Below are positions 14,780-24,487 of a DNA stretch of 50,461 bases, in pieces (the stretch's first letter is position 1; every line of letters begins with the position of its first letter). The stretch covers positions 1 through 50,461 of the forward strand of contig SVEK01000021.1 in the NCBI GenBank assembly GCA_015057405.1, read 5' to 3'. This stretch comes from Lachnospiraceae bacterium. GTDB taxonomy: Bacteria > Bacillota > Clostridia > Lachnospirales > Lachnospiraceae. The translations under genes were made by a program, and so were the position numbers. Under the pieces are notes generated by a model. It was not told the DNA's origin. It saw only the letters and a program-made list of their open reading frames with translations, and ran no database searches.

Positions 14780-15670
14780 TTACCATGAGAACTCATGTTC
14801 CATTACATAATTAATGAAAACCTCAAAATGTTTTGATATCCATTTGTTTTGGTGATAAATTAACTGCTTCCATATTTCTATTTCAAAATCCTTTACATTC
14901 AGATACACCAGTTTTCCCTCTGCCACTTTTTGGTCTGTAACAAAATCAGGCAGAAAAGAAATACCCGGCGTTTTTTCCAAAGTATCAATAATCAAATCAG
15001 TTCTTCCGATTTCCAATACCGGATTAATTTCAAGAGACATTTTTGCCAGTTGTTCATCAAATACACGTCGGTATCCGATTTTTTTCTCGGTTAGGATAAA
15101 CGGATAATTGATTATATCTTTTATAGAAAGATTTTTTTTCTTTGCAAGGGGTGACTTTACACCGGTTACAAAATGAGTAAATATTTTTTCCTCCTTGGCA
15201 ATAATATAATCCCTGTGATATACATGACTATCCAGCGTAAAGATTACATCTGCCTCATTGTGGTCAAGTATTCGAAACATATTATCAGTATCTGCAGTAG
15301 AAAATTTCAGAGAAATCTGAGGGTAACGCCGATAAAAATCCCCGTAATTTTCAGTTAACATCATTTCACAGATAGAATCCGGTGTCACAATATGTACATG
15401 ACCGGAAATATCCACCGAATCACTTATACTCTCTTTAAACTCATCCGTAAGCTGTCGTATCTGTTGTGCATATGAAAAAAGCTCCCAACCCTTTTCCGTA
15501 AGGTTAATATTATGATTAATTCTTTCAAATAACATACAATTAAGCTCTGATTCCAACTGCTTAATCTGAAAAGAAATAGTGGACTGTGAATAACCAAGAA
15601 CCTGGGCCGCTTTAGTAAAACTATTCAATTCCGCAACATGAATAAATGTAATCAAATTTCGAATTTCCAT
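14780..15670 (-). CDS. LysR-type transcriptional regulator
   Basis: 296 residues. The winged HTH at 1-60 (NLITFIHVAELNSFTKAAQVLGYSQSTISFQIKQLESELN) is classic LysR; a periplasmic-binding-like effector domain follows at ~90-290. It is divergent from the lyase gene at 15859 with a 188-base shared control region, the usual arrangement for a LysR regulator and its target. That gap has the dyad GATGG-N13-CCATC near 15764-15786. The inducer is probably the lyase's substrate or product, an inference from position. Confidence 0.93.
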   Translation of the reverse strand: MEIRNLITFIHVAELNSFTKAAQVLGYSQSTISFQIKQLESELNCMLFERINHNINLTEKGWELFSYAQQIRQLTDEFKESISDSVDISGHVHIVTPDSICEMMLTENYGDFYRRYPQISLKFSTADTDNMFRILDHNEADVIFTLDSHVYHRDYIIAKEEKIFTHFVTGVKSPLAKKKNLSIKDIINYPFILTEKKIGYRRVFDEQLAKMSLEINPVLEIGRTDLIIDTLEKTPGISFLPDFVTDQKVAEGKLVYLNVKDFEIEIWKQLIYHQNKWISKHFEVFINYVMEHEFSW

Positions 15671-15858
15671 ATAATCAACTCCGTCCTTTCCCGTAACAGA
15701 TTAACCACTCTGTAATTCTTTGCAATAGCAGTCATCATATTTTTCTTACCATCTAAATTTTCGATGGCACTCATTAAAACCATCTATTTTATTAATTCTC
15801 AAATGTATTATATACTATATGACATAATAAGACAACTTGTTAAGGGGGATTAATAGCA

Positions 15859-17307
15859 ATGCCACAGATTAAATTTTACAACCGCGAACCACTTCCAATG
15901 GAGATGCATAAAGTAAAGATTGTTCAGAAATTAAATCTTCTTCCTGCAAAGGAAAGATTAAATAAAATGAAAGATGCAGGCTTTAACACTTTCATGTTAC
16001 ATAACGGAGATATTTTCATGGATATGTTAACTGATTCCGGTGTTAATGCAATGAGTGACAACATGCAGGCTGCAATGCTTCGCGCTGACGATGCTTATGC
16101 AGGCAGCGAAACTTTCTACCGTATGAGAGATAAACTTGAAGAAATATTCGGAATTAAATATCTTCTTCCTGCACATCAGGGACGTGCCTGCGAGCATATT
16201 ATTGCACAGCATTTTGTTAAACCGGGAAGCTGTGTTATCATGAATTACCATTTCACAACTTCTAAAGCACATGTAACACGTCTTGGCGGACATGTTGAAG
16301 AACTTGTAAAAGACGAAGGACTTATTTCCAAGAGTACATTGCCTTTCAAAGGAAATATTGACCTTGATAAAGTAAAGGCTTGTATAGAAAAAGAAGGTGC
16401 CGAAAATATTGCTTACTTAAGACTTGAAGCCGGAACCAACCTCATAGGCGGACAGCCGATTTCTTATGAAAATATGAAAGCAGCTACCGAACTTGCAAAG
16501 TCTTACGGAATTATGACATTACTTGATGCATCACTTTTACAGGATAATCTGTACTTTATCAAAGTACGTGAAGAATCCATGAAGGACAAGTCCATTCGTG
16601 AGATAACCCGAATGATTGCTGATTTGTTTGATATGATTTATTTTTCCGGTCGTAAATTCGGTTTTGGACGTGGCGGCGGAATCTTAGTTCGTGACGAAAA
16701 AATGTTCCATGAAATGGAAGATTATATCACAATGTTCGAAGGTTTCTTAACCTACGGTGGAATGTCAGTTAAAGAAATGGAAGCCATGATTGTCGGATTT
16801 GACGAAACTATGGATTTTGATATCATTTCTCAGGGACCACAGTTCATCAATCACTGTGTAAATGAGCTTGACAAATACGGTATTCCTACAATCACTCCGG
16901 GCGGCGGACTTGGCGCTCACATTGATGCCAGAGAATTTGTAAGCCATATCCCTTCCGAAGAATATCCGGCAGGCTCTTTGGTGGCAGCAATGTACTTGTG
17001 CGGCGGTATCAGAGGAATGGAAAGAGGTACTCTTTCCGAAGAACGTAATCCTGACGGTTCAGAGCATATTGCATCTGTTGAAATGGTACGTCTGGCATTC
17101 CCAAGAAGAGTATTTACATTATCTCAGACAGAATATGTTATCGACAGAGTAAAATGGTTATACGATCACAGACACTTAATCGGCGGACTTCGATTTGTAC
17201 ATGAACCAAAGACTCTTCGATTCTTTACAGGAAAACTTGAACCGGTATCTGACTGGCCGGAAAAATTGATTGAAGCTTATATTGCTGAATTCGGTGAAGA
17301 TCAATAA
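15859..17307 (+). CDS. PLP beta-eliminating lyase, tryptophanase/tyrosine phenol-lyase family
   Basis: 482 residues, full length for the family that splits tryptophan or tyrosine into indole or phenol plus pyruvate and ammonia. Family landmarks: LLTDSGVNAMSD, DDAYAGSETFY, PAHQGRACEH, GGQPIS, GGIRGMERG, RLAFPRRVFT and EPKTLRFFTGKLEPV, the last closest to tyrosine phenol-lyase. The PLP-lysine is kept in FSGRK, where typical members have SGKKD. The DATR motif, whose Arg contacts PLP in tyrosine phenol-lyase, is DASL here. So the substrate may differ from both Trp and Tyr. AGGGGGA ribosome site; a strong terminator follows. Likely controlled by the divergent LysR protein. Confidence 0.88.
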   Translation: MPQIKFYNREPLPMEMHKVKIVQKLNLLPAKERLNKMKDAGFNTFMLHNGDIFMDMLTDSGVNAMSDNMQAAMLRADDAYAGSETFYRMRDKLEEIFGIKYLLPAHQGRACEHIIAQHFVKPGSCVIMNYHFTTSKAHVTRLGGHVEELVKDEGLISKSTLPFKGNIDLDKVKACIEKEGAENIAYLRLEAGTNLIGGQPISYENMKAATELAKSYGIMTLLDASLLQDNLYFIKVREESMKDKSIREITRMIADLFDMIYFSGRKFGFGRGGGILVRDEKMFHEMEDYITMFEGFLTYGGMSVKEMEAMIVGFDETMDFDIISQGPQFINHCVNELDKYGIPTITPGGGLGAHIDAREFVSHIPSEEYPAGSLVAAMYLCGGIRGMERGTLSEERNPDGSEHIASVEMVRLAFPRRVFTLSQTEYVIDRVKWLYDHRHLIGGLRFVHEPKTLRFFTGKLEPVSDWPEKLIEAYIAEFGEDQ

Positions 17308-17362
17308 GCAGCCAATCATAACACAACAGATTAGAACATTATTAACATCTTATATGATTCAA

Positions 17363-17400
17363 AAAGGGAGAACAAACATCATGTTCTCCCTTTCTTATTT
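17363..17400. terminator. Bidirectional terminator
   Basis: AAAGGGAGAACA (17363-17374) pairs with TGTTCTCCCTTT (17382-17393), followed on the plus strand by CTTATTTTTC. On the minus strand the hairpin is followed by TTGAAT after TTT. It serves the lyase gene and probably the leftward run ending at 17461. Confidence 0.88.
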
Positions 17401-17460
17401 TTCATTTTCATTTATTAATCTTCTCGTTCTTTAACAACATTTATGTAACATTTACACAGC

Positions 17461-19224
17461 TTATCGGTATCCCTTTTTTTCCTCAAACTCAATTATGGTA
17501 TTTCTATTGGCAATCTCAATATCCGATAATTCCGATTCCTGAAAATCATCCGGTTCAATCGTACCAACATACCAGTCCTTTGCATCAAAATATGCCTGCA
17601 GTTCTTCATCATTAAATTTTCTGCCATGTCGGGCATATATTTCATTTCGTGCTATTCTGCAATCGTCAATAGTAAATCCTTTGAGGTCAGCTTTAGTTAT
17701 CAACTCTGTATCACTGTTTGGCAGAATGAAATCACCTTCCGGCATATCCGTTTCTTCCTTCTCTACTGGTATAGACGATGATGCAAGACTTTCATCCACA
17801 TTTTCTTCAAAATAATATCGTTCCAAATCAAATGTTACAATAATACTTGAATACAACTCATCCAAAGTCGGATATCCATAATAGGACCATGTTTTTGTAC
17901 CCCAAAATCCATCATATATATTACTGTCAACGGTGAATGTATTATACGGCGAAAAACTATTGAGAATATCCACCATAACAGCACCTTTAGAGTCAACACG
18001 TAAGTCAGAGTATGAAATGAACCAATATATATCATTTATCTCATTATATTCTTCATCGTCATAATAAAAACTGTTATTAACCTGCCCCTTGTATACCAGA
18101 TATAAAACATTATAATCATAACTTTTTGTAGTTAGAAAATAATTTCCTAAGTAGGTAAGACTTACAAGTTCCTCTCCTTCACCAAAGTTTTCTGTAATTT
18201 CTGAAGCAAATACATCTTCCGCACGTTGCTTCATCAAAACGACAGACACCTCATCAAGGTCTGATGAACTCATCAAATAACTGTCAAGACCTTCAACAGT
18301 ATATTCCTTTTCAAACTGAGCAGGAACAGCACCAAAACTGCTGGCGCAATACTCAATGTTACTATCGTCAATAAATATTTTGATTTTATCACCGTTACTC
18401 AATCCGCTTGTATTCTCACAAGAAAAATCAGCACTGCTTAATTCTTTTCCCTTATAACTTATGTTTACACATCCATTTGGAGCAACACCTTCAAACACAA
18501 CTGATAAGTCGGCAAATGCATCAAAAGTTTTAATCGGTGTAAGCTCAGACACCTTATATTTTCCATCATTGTATTCAAGATTACATTTTACATATTCAAA
18601 AATAACATCATCAACATTCCATTTATATTCAATCTCATCGTTATTGGTCAAATAACTATATGTATTTGTTTCAACACTAACTCCATCCTCAATGATTTCT
18701 ATCGGACTCATATAATCTATAAAACTGCCGTATTCATCCTTTGCACTTCCGGTGAACGAAATTTTCTCTCCGTACTCTTCCTCAATTGAATCCCAGTCAA
18801 TATTGATTTCAACTGTACCATATCCGTTATATCCACTTGCCTTAATTGTCAAATAATCATTCAGATTAATCGTTTGTTTCATTCCAAAGATGATAAAAAG
18901 CAACACCGCAATCACTATAACTCCAATGAATGCTCCGCCTATGATAAACAACGGTAACATATTATTCTTTTTCTTAACATTAATCGGTGGCACCGTCGCA
19001 AAACCGTCACCATAATTATTGACATTTGAGCCTGCATTTGCATAAACATTTGCATTTATATTTGCATTTACATTCTCATTCGCATTTATATTTGAATTCT
19101 CATTCGGCGCAATTGGCGAATTCGCTTCCGCTTCCTGAGGCTGATGATCACCAAGTGATTTCCCACAGCTTTTACAAAACCTTGATCCATTAGAGTTTTC
19201 TACCCCACAATACTTACAAAACAT
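17461..19224 (-). CDS. Zinc-ribbon, single-TM protein with YARHG domain
   Basis: 587 residues. An N-terminal zinc ribbon (CKYC ... CKSC, residues 3-20) is followed by an Asn/Ala-rich linker with NINAN-type short repeats (~40-70). One membrane helix lies at ~86-110 (MLPLFIIGGAFIGVIVIAVLLFIIFG). The large extracellular part starts with Ig-like beta segments. A YARHG domain ends it (~515-580: CRIARNEIYARHGRKFNDEELQAYFDAKDWY). YARHG is an extracellular domain common in gut Firmicutes, thought to act at the cell wall. It is the last gene of a closely spaced leftward run. Its function is not known. Confidence 0.88.
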   Translation of the reverse strand: MFCKYCGVENSNGSRFCKSCGKSLGDHQPQEAEANSPIAPNENSNINANENVNANINANVYANAGSNVNNYGDGFATVPPINVKKKNNMLPLFIIGGAFIGVIVIAVLLFIIFGMKQTINLNDYLTIKASGYNGYGTVEINIDWDSIEEEYGEKISFTGSAKDEYGSFIDYMSPIEIIEDGVSVETNTYSYLTNNDEIEYKWNVDDVIFEYVKCNLEYNDGKYKVSELTPIKTFDAFADLSVVFEGVAPNGCVNISYKGKELSSADFSCENTSGLSNGDKIKIFIDDSNIEYCASSFGAVPAQFEKEYTVEGLDSYLMSSSDLDEVSVVLMKQRAEDVFASEITENFGEGEELVSLTYLGNYFLTTKSYDYNVLYLVYKGQVNNSFYYDDEEYNEINDIYWFISYSDLRVDSKGAVMVDILNSFSPYNTFTVDSNIYDGFWGTKTWSYYGYPTLDELYSSIIVTFDLERYYFEENVDESLASSSIPVEKEETDMPEGDFILPNSDTELITKADLKGFTIDDCRIARNEIYARHGRKFNDEELQAYFDAKDWYVGTIEPDDFQESELSDIEIANRNTIIEFEEKKGYR

Positions 19225-19263
19225 ACTTTCTCCTCCTCGTATATAATTTTATGTCACTAAAAT

Positions 19264-19728
19264 TTATCCTTTTGCAATCCTTTTTCCCAATGCTTTACGT
19301 ATCATTCTTTCAAAACTTTCTGCAAATCTCACATCATCCTCAGCACTTCTTTTACGCGGACCTTTCATGTGATTTTTGGAACTTCCCCGTTTTGCTTTTT
19401 TTGCCAGATGTCTCTCCATAAGCATCTTATCAATATTGTCATCCGTATACCATTTTCCTGACTGATGTATTGCATATGCACCTTTTCCAAGTGCCATCGC
19501 TGCCACACCATAATCCTGCGTTACAACAACATCTCCCCTATGGCACAGACTTATCAATCTAAAATCTACAGCATCAGCCCCTGCTCCAACAATTATTACT
19601 TCGCCGTAATCAGACGAAATAACATGATTAGTGTCGCATAATAATACAACCTGTACATCATATTTCTTTGCAATGTTTTCAACAATATTTACAACAGGAC
19701 ATGCATCTGCATCTACATATATTTTCAT
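19264..19728 (-). CDS. yqxD: YaiI/YqxD family protein (DUF188, NYN/PIN-like)
   Basis: 154 residues. MKIYVDADACPVVNIVENIA and DVVVTQDYGVAAMALGKGA, with the GPRKRSAEDDVRFAESFERMI tail, are diagnostic of the UPF0178 family. Conserved acidic residues resemble a NYN/PIN nuclease site, but no activity is established. A GGAG ribosome site precedes the ATG. It sits 46 bases after the MATE gene and 39 before the zinc-ribbon gene. Confidence 0.95.
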   Translation of the reverse strand: MKIYVDADACPVVNIVENIAKKYDVQVVLLCDTNHVISSDYGEVIIVGAGADAVDFRLISLCHRGDVVVTQDYGVAAMALGKGAYAIHQSGKWYTDDNIDKMLMERHLAKKAKRGSSKNHMKGPRKRSAEDDVRFAESFERMIRKALGKRIAKG

Positions 19729-19774
19729 AAAATAATCTCCAAATTAACTTGAACGCATAAAAACAAACAAAACA

Positions 19775-21151
19775 TTATTGGCTACGTTTCCATTTGAACT
19801 TTTTCCCGTAGTACACAATAAACATGGTAAATGTAGTTATCGTCGCAATTGTATCGGCAACCGGTTCAGCAAAAAACACGGCAAACACCTTATCGCCAAA
19901 AAAATGAGGCATTATGTAAATTAGCGGAATCAATAAAATTATCTTACGTAACAGTGCAAGAAACAATGATGCTTTGGCATTACCAAGCGCTAAAAATGTT
20001 CTCTGACAAGCAGATTGTATTCCCATCATAAAACACATGGACATAAAAATACGAAGCATGCCTGGTGCGTATTCGATTAAAGAAGCATCCGATGTAAACA
20101 TACGTACCATCAAATCAGGCCACAACATTACAATTATCCATATCCCTGATACTACTGCAACATTGGTAATAAACAGCATCCGAAAACTTGCCGTTACCCT
20201 GTCCCATCTGTCCGCACCATAGTTATAACTGATTATAGGTTGCGCTCCCTGACCAAACCCCTGAACAGGAATAAATACCAGTTGCATTGCGGTATTACAT
20301 ATTGCCATTGCACCAACCGCCACATCTCCACCATATTTTAGCAACGAAGTATTAAAACATGCTGCAATTGCAGTCTCAGTTATAGACATGACAAATGGAG
20401 AAAACCCCAGTACCAGACATTGAAATAACAACTTACGGTCAATATTAATCATATCCTGCCAGGTAATACGAAGTATAGTTTTTTTTCCTATCAGGAACAT
20501 AAAAACACAAATAGCTGATACAAACTGAGATATTACAGTTGCTAACGCAGCACCCTTTACCCCCATCTGAAATCCATATATAAATACAGGATCCAAAATA
20601 ATATTGCATAAGGCACCGGCAACGACAGAAAGCATGCTGATTTTATTAAATCCCTGAGCAGTAATAAACGCATTCAGTGATACTGAAATCTGCATAAAAA
20701 CTGTCCCTAAAACATATATGTTCATATATTCCAGTGCATACGGCAAAGTTTTTTCACTTGCTCCGAATGCCATTAGCAATTCTGTAGAGAATACACGAAA
20801 AACTATTGTTAACACTACACTAACAACAAGCATTACCATAAAACTGTTACCAAGTATACGTTGGGCGATTCTATTTTTCTTCTTGCCAAGAAAGATAGAA
20901 GCTTTCGGTGCTCCACCGCCTCCAAACAAACTTGCAAATGCCTGAATCATAATCATAATCGGCGCGCATATTCCCATCGACGTCAACGCAAGATTCCCGT
21001 ATTCTGCTATGTGACCTATATATATACGGTCTACGATATTATAAATAAGCGTAACTAATTGCGCAAATACCGTAGGAATTGCAAGCCTTATAAAAAGTCC
21101 TGATACCTCTTCCGTTTCCAGCGGGTTAACGGAATAATTATTGTCATCCAT
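19775..21151 (-). CDS. MATE family efflux transporter
   Basis: 458 residues, 12 predicted membrane segments in two MatE repeats. N-terminus LFIRLAIPTVFAQLVTLIYNIVDRIYIGHI and SYNYGADRWDRV are typical of the clostridial branch. ATG at 21151 is preferred; a TTG two codons upstream is possible, but the GAGAGG site spaces better to the ATG. It is a paralogue of the protein at 3675 (clearly diverged). Substrate unknown. It follows hydE by 44 bases. Confidence 0.93.
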   Translation of the reverse strand: MDDNNYSVNPLETEEVSGLFIRLAIPTVFAQLVTLIYNIVDRIYIGHIAEYGNLALTSMGICAPIMIMIQAFASLFGGGGAPKASIFLGKKKNRIAQRILGNSFMVMLVVSVVLTIVFRVFSTELLMAFGASEKTLPYALEYMNIYVLGTVFMQISVSLNAFITAQGFNKISMLSVVAGALCNIILDPVFIYGFQMGVKGAALATVISQFVSAICVFMFLIGKKTILRITWQDMINIDRKLLFQCLVLGFSPFVMSITETAIAACFNTSLLKYGGDVAVGAMAICNTAMQLVFIPVQGFGQGAQPIISYNYGADRWDRVTASFRMLFITNVAVVSGIWIIVMLWPDLMVRMFTSDASLIEYAPGMLRIFMSMCFMMGIQSACQRTFLALGNAKASLFLALLRKIILLIPLIYIMPHFFGDKVFAVFFAEPVADTIATITTFTMFIVYYGKKFKWKRSQ

Positions 21152-21195
21152 AAACAATGCCTCTCTTTTCTGTTGTAATATCCCATTATAAACTA

Positions 21196-22242
21196 TTAAT
21201 TAGCATAATCTCCTCTTTCTTTTACTATCTCATATCCTATGCTCTTAACTCTTTCTGAGATATTAGCTATACTCTGAGCAGATTCTTCTCCGGTACTTAT
21301 CTTATTATCATACAATGCATAATCCTTACGATGAACTGTAGGCGACAAATTAGGCATTACCACATTACATCCGACCATAATACCCTTTTCTCTGCCTTGC
21401 AAATCCAATGTACCAAGTGCCGTTGTTGCCGGCAACAATACTTTAGGAAGAATAATCCGAACAATTGACAGCAACATAAGTGTTAATTGAATGCTCCCGG
21501 GATTTTTATCAGCAAAACAAGTATCTTTATGAGGAATAAATGGACCTATTCCAACCATATGCGGTTCCAGTTGTTGCAAAAAATACAAATCCTTTGCAAG
21601 TAAATCTAAGGTCTGCCCCGGCGAACCCACCATCATACCTGCACCTACCTGATATCCTAATTCTTTCAAATCCTGCAGACATCTTTTTCTGTTAGTCAGA
21701 CTCATCTCTTTCGGGTGAAGTTTTTGATAATGCACTTCATCGGCTGTTTCATGTCTTAACAAATACCTGTCCACTCCGGCATTCTTTAACAGTTCATAGC
21801 TTTTTCGAGTGCGCTCTCCGAATGAAAGTGTAACCGCACAATCAGAATACTGTTTTTTTATAGCACTTATTAATTCAACCAACCTTTCATCCGTAAAATA
21901 CGGGTCTTCACCGCCTTGCAAAACGAATGTCCGATACCCTAACTCGTAACCATCCCGACAACATTCAAGAATCTCTTCATGGGTCAGACGGTAACGGTTA
22001 GCGTTACAATTATCTCTTCTTATTCCACAATACAGACAATTATTTTTACAGTAATTGGTAAATTCAATCAATCCACGTATAAATACTTTTTTACCATAGT
22101 ACTTGTGACGTAAACTAAGTGCTTCCCGGCGAAGAATATCTTTTACATCCTCATTATCCTTATGGCTTAAAAGAATTTCAAACTCTTCAATAGTTAATCG
22201 GTGAGTTTTAATCAATTTCTCTATAATATCATTTATTATCAT
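21196..22242 (-). CDS. hydE: [FeFe]-hydrogenase H-cluster maturase HydE
   Basis: 348 residues. The radical-SAM motif CKNNCLYC gives Cys65, Cys69, Cys72. Other family features are FTNYCKNNCLYCGIRRDN, LQGGEDPYF, LRHETA, GAGMMVGSPGQT and MPNLSPTVHRKDYALYDNK. HydE works with HydF and HydG to build the di-iron cofactor of [FeFe]-hydrogenase. Neither partner nor the hydrogenase is in this window. The ribosome site is poor; the gene starts 29 bases after the histidine kinase stop and may depend on coupling. The nearby NfnAB complex (33 kb) fits a hydrogen-evolving metabolism. Confidence 0.94.
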   Translation of the reverse strand: MIINDIIEKLIKTHRLTIEEFEILLSHKDNEDVKDILRREALSLRHKYYGKKVFIRGLIEFTNYCKNNCLYCGIRRDNCNANRYRLTHEEILECCRDGYELGYRTFVLQGGEDPYFTDERLVELISAIKKQYSDCAVTLSFGERTRKSYELLKNAGVDRYLLRHETADEVHYQKLHPKEMSLTNRKRCLQDLKELGYQVGAGMMVGSPGQTLDLLAKDLYFLQQLEPHMVGIGPFIPHKDTCFADKNPGSIQLTLMLLSIVRIILPKVLLPATTALGTLDLQGREKGIMVGCNVVMPNLSPTVHRKDYALYDNKISTGEESAQSIANISERVKSIGYEIVKERGDYAN

Positions 22243-22271
22243 AATATATACTAATCAGATACAGTAACCTT

Positions 22272-24467
22272 TCATTTTATTATCAGTTCATCTCTCAACC
22301 ACTTATATATCATCTTATTAAGAACAGGCTTAATTATCGGTTTTATCAGATAATCGTTAATTCCTGCCTTAAAAAAGCTTTCTTTTGTTTCTGCACTATC
22401 GTCTCCGCTTATAACTATTATAGGCACATTTTTTAAATACTCTGCTTTCTGATCATCTGTACAATTAAGAGCTTCAGCCCTGATATGACTTGTCACTTCA
22501 ATTCCGTCCATTTCAGGCATCATATAGTCCATAAATATGATATCATATCTGTTCTTCTTAATCATCTCAATAGCTATAGCTCCGGAATTTGCCGTATCTA
22601 ATGAAATACCCAATTGCTTAACAAAGCCTTTAACAACTGCAATATTCATCGGCGAATCATCTACAACCAGCATCTTAGCATCAGGTGCAGTAAACACAAC
22701 GTCCTCTTCAACACTCGATTGACTAACATCATTAAGAACTTCAGCATCCGCTTCCTTCTGCCAAATCGAGAAAAAGAACTCCGAACCTACTCCATACTCA
22801 CTGGCAACACCAAGTTTACCACCCATAAGATTAACAAAATCTCTTGAAATGGCCAAGCCGAGACCGGTTCCCTCTTTTTTATGGTTTCTTTTTACATCAA
22901 TCCGGGTAAATGCCTCCCCCAGTTTACTTAAGTCTTCACTCTTAATACCCTGTCCGGAATCCTTTACACAAAATCTAAGCAGATAACCATTATCATCCTT
23001 ATCCTCACAATTAATTATAAGTTTTATAAATCCTTCATCAGTAAACTTTACCGCATTATTCATAAGATTAATCAAAATCTGTCTAATCCTTAAACCGTCA
23101 CCCACAATATACTCAGGAATTGAATCGTCTATTTCATAAATCAGTTTTATCGATTTTTGTCCTATTCTGTTCTCAATAATTAATCTTAATTCATCGGTCA
23201 TCTTTCTAAGATTATAGACATCTTCCACAATTTCCATCTTACCGGCTTCAATTTTGGAATCATCAAGAATATCATTAACAATTGAAACTAACGAATCCCC
23301 GGATGTACGTATATTCTGAAGAAATTTTTTCTGTTGTTCTGTAAGATTATCTGACTCACTAAGAATTATATCAGTCATCCCGATTATTGCATTCATAGGG
23401 GTACGTATTTCATGAGATGCAATTGACAAAAACTTTGATTTCGAATTATTAGCAGCTTCCGCTATATCTTTTTGTTTCTGCAACTCTTTCATATAGTTAT
23501 ATATTGCCGTAACATCTGTCAATACATACATATGTCCAATAAATTCTCCGCTTTTATACAACGGATTACATACCGGCTCATATATTTTACCATCCAAACA
23601 TATTACATCACCGGCACTGATTGTATCTTTAATTCCCAAAATAACAGACTGATAATCATCATCTGCTTCAGGATACATACTACTGACACGTTCGTTATAG
23701 TAAATAACATCACCATATTTATTGGTGGCAACAATTCCTTCAGAAATATAATCTGCAATAAAATCTTTGACGTAAGAAAGTGTATCCATAAGATTATATC
23801 TTATTATAGAAACAGCCATTAGCAAACCTGATATTGCATATCCAAGCGAAGTGGCATCATAACCTCCGGTTAAATTAAGCAAATATGTGACCAACCCTAA
23901 AGCCATAGAAAGAACACCAAATAAAAACAAGACATAGGTTTTACGCTTATCCTTGTTTTCTTCCTTATAATATAATCTGATTAACAGATAAAGACCTAAA
24001 ACAATGTAAACATTCAACAAAACCGTGTATAATACATATAACATACTGTGACCATAAACAGCATGCGGGAACAAACCTTCGTCAACAAATTTTCTGTCTG
24101 CGGAATAATATAAATTATGATGTTCACTTGTTAGAACAATCAACATAATAAACAACTGAATCAATACCGCCAAAAAAGCTATAACTTTAGGAATTTTGAT
24201 TCTGGCTAATTCAAGTATCATTGCAAAAAGAGCAAGTGGTATCCACACCTTTCCGATATAACAAAAACGCACAGCAAGTGAGGCCTCTCCAAGATTATCA
24301 GCGGTCATAACGCCCATATATCCAACGTTATTAATTAACGCCGCTATACAAAAAATGAGAAGATAAGACTGGCTTCGTGTCTTAAATTTAGAATATATAT
24401 ACACACATTCAACGCCCAAGAAAATAACACTTAGCATCTGTATACTCAGAAAAAAATAATACGCCAT
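22272..24467 (-). CDS. Hybrid sensor histidine kinase with 7TM input
   Basis: 731 residues. Domains: seven membrane helices (~1-225, histidine-kinase N-terminal 7TM type), a PAS domain (~230-335), HisKA (~345-405) with the phospho-His in FLSIASHEIRTPMNAI, HATPase (~450-570) with NLMNNAVKF, DSGQGI and GTGLGLAIS, and a receiver (~590-725) with phospho-Asp in IFMDYMMPEMDG and Lys in DYLIKPI. It would sense a membrane or small-molecule cue and pass phosphate to its own receiver; an Hpt protein or response regulator must lie elsewhere. GGAGGTG ribosome site. It lies directly upstream of hydE, which hints at redox or hydrogen signalling (inference). Confidence 0.93.
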   Translation of the reverse strand: MAYYFFLSIQMLSVIFLGVECVYIYSKFKTRSQSYLLIFCIAALINNVGYMGVMTADNLGEASLAVRFCYIGKVWIPLALFAMILELARIKIPKVIAFLAVLIQLFIMLIVLTSEHHNLYYSADRKFVDEGLFPHAVYGHSMLYVLYTVLLNVYIVLGLYLLIRLYYKEENKDKRKTYVLFLFGVLSMALGLVTYLLNLTGGYDATSLGYAISGLLMAVSIIRYNLMDTLSYVKDFIADYISEGIVATNKYGDVIYYNERVSSMYPEADDDYQSVILGIKDTISAGDVICLDGKIYEPVCNPLYKSGEFIGHMYVLTDVTAIYNYMKELQKQKDIAEAANNSKSKFLSIASHEIRTPMNAIIGMTDIILSESDNLTEQQKKFLQNIRTSGDSLVSIVNDILDDSKIEAGKMEIVEDVYNLRKMTDELRLIIENRIGQKSIKLIYEIDDSIPEYIVGDGLRIRQILINLMNNAVKFTDEGFIKLIINCEDKDDNGYLLRFCVKDSGQGIKSEDLSKLGEAFTRIDVKRNHKKEGTGLGLAISRDFVNLMGGKLGVASEYGVGSEFFFSIWQKEADAEVLNDVSQSSVEEDVVFTAPDAKMLVVDDSPMNIAVVKGFVKQLGISLDTANSGAIAIEMIKKNRYDIIFMDYMMPEMDGIEVTSHIRAEALNCTDDQKAEYLKNVPIIVISGDDSAETKESFFKAGINDYLIKPIIKPVLNKMIYKWLRDELIIK

Positions 24468-24487
24468 ATAACACCTCCGTATCTAAC

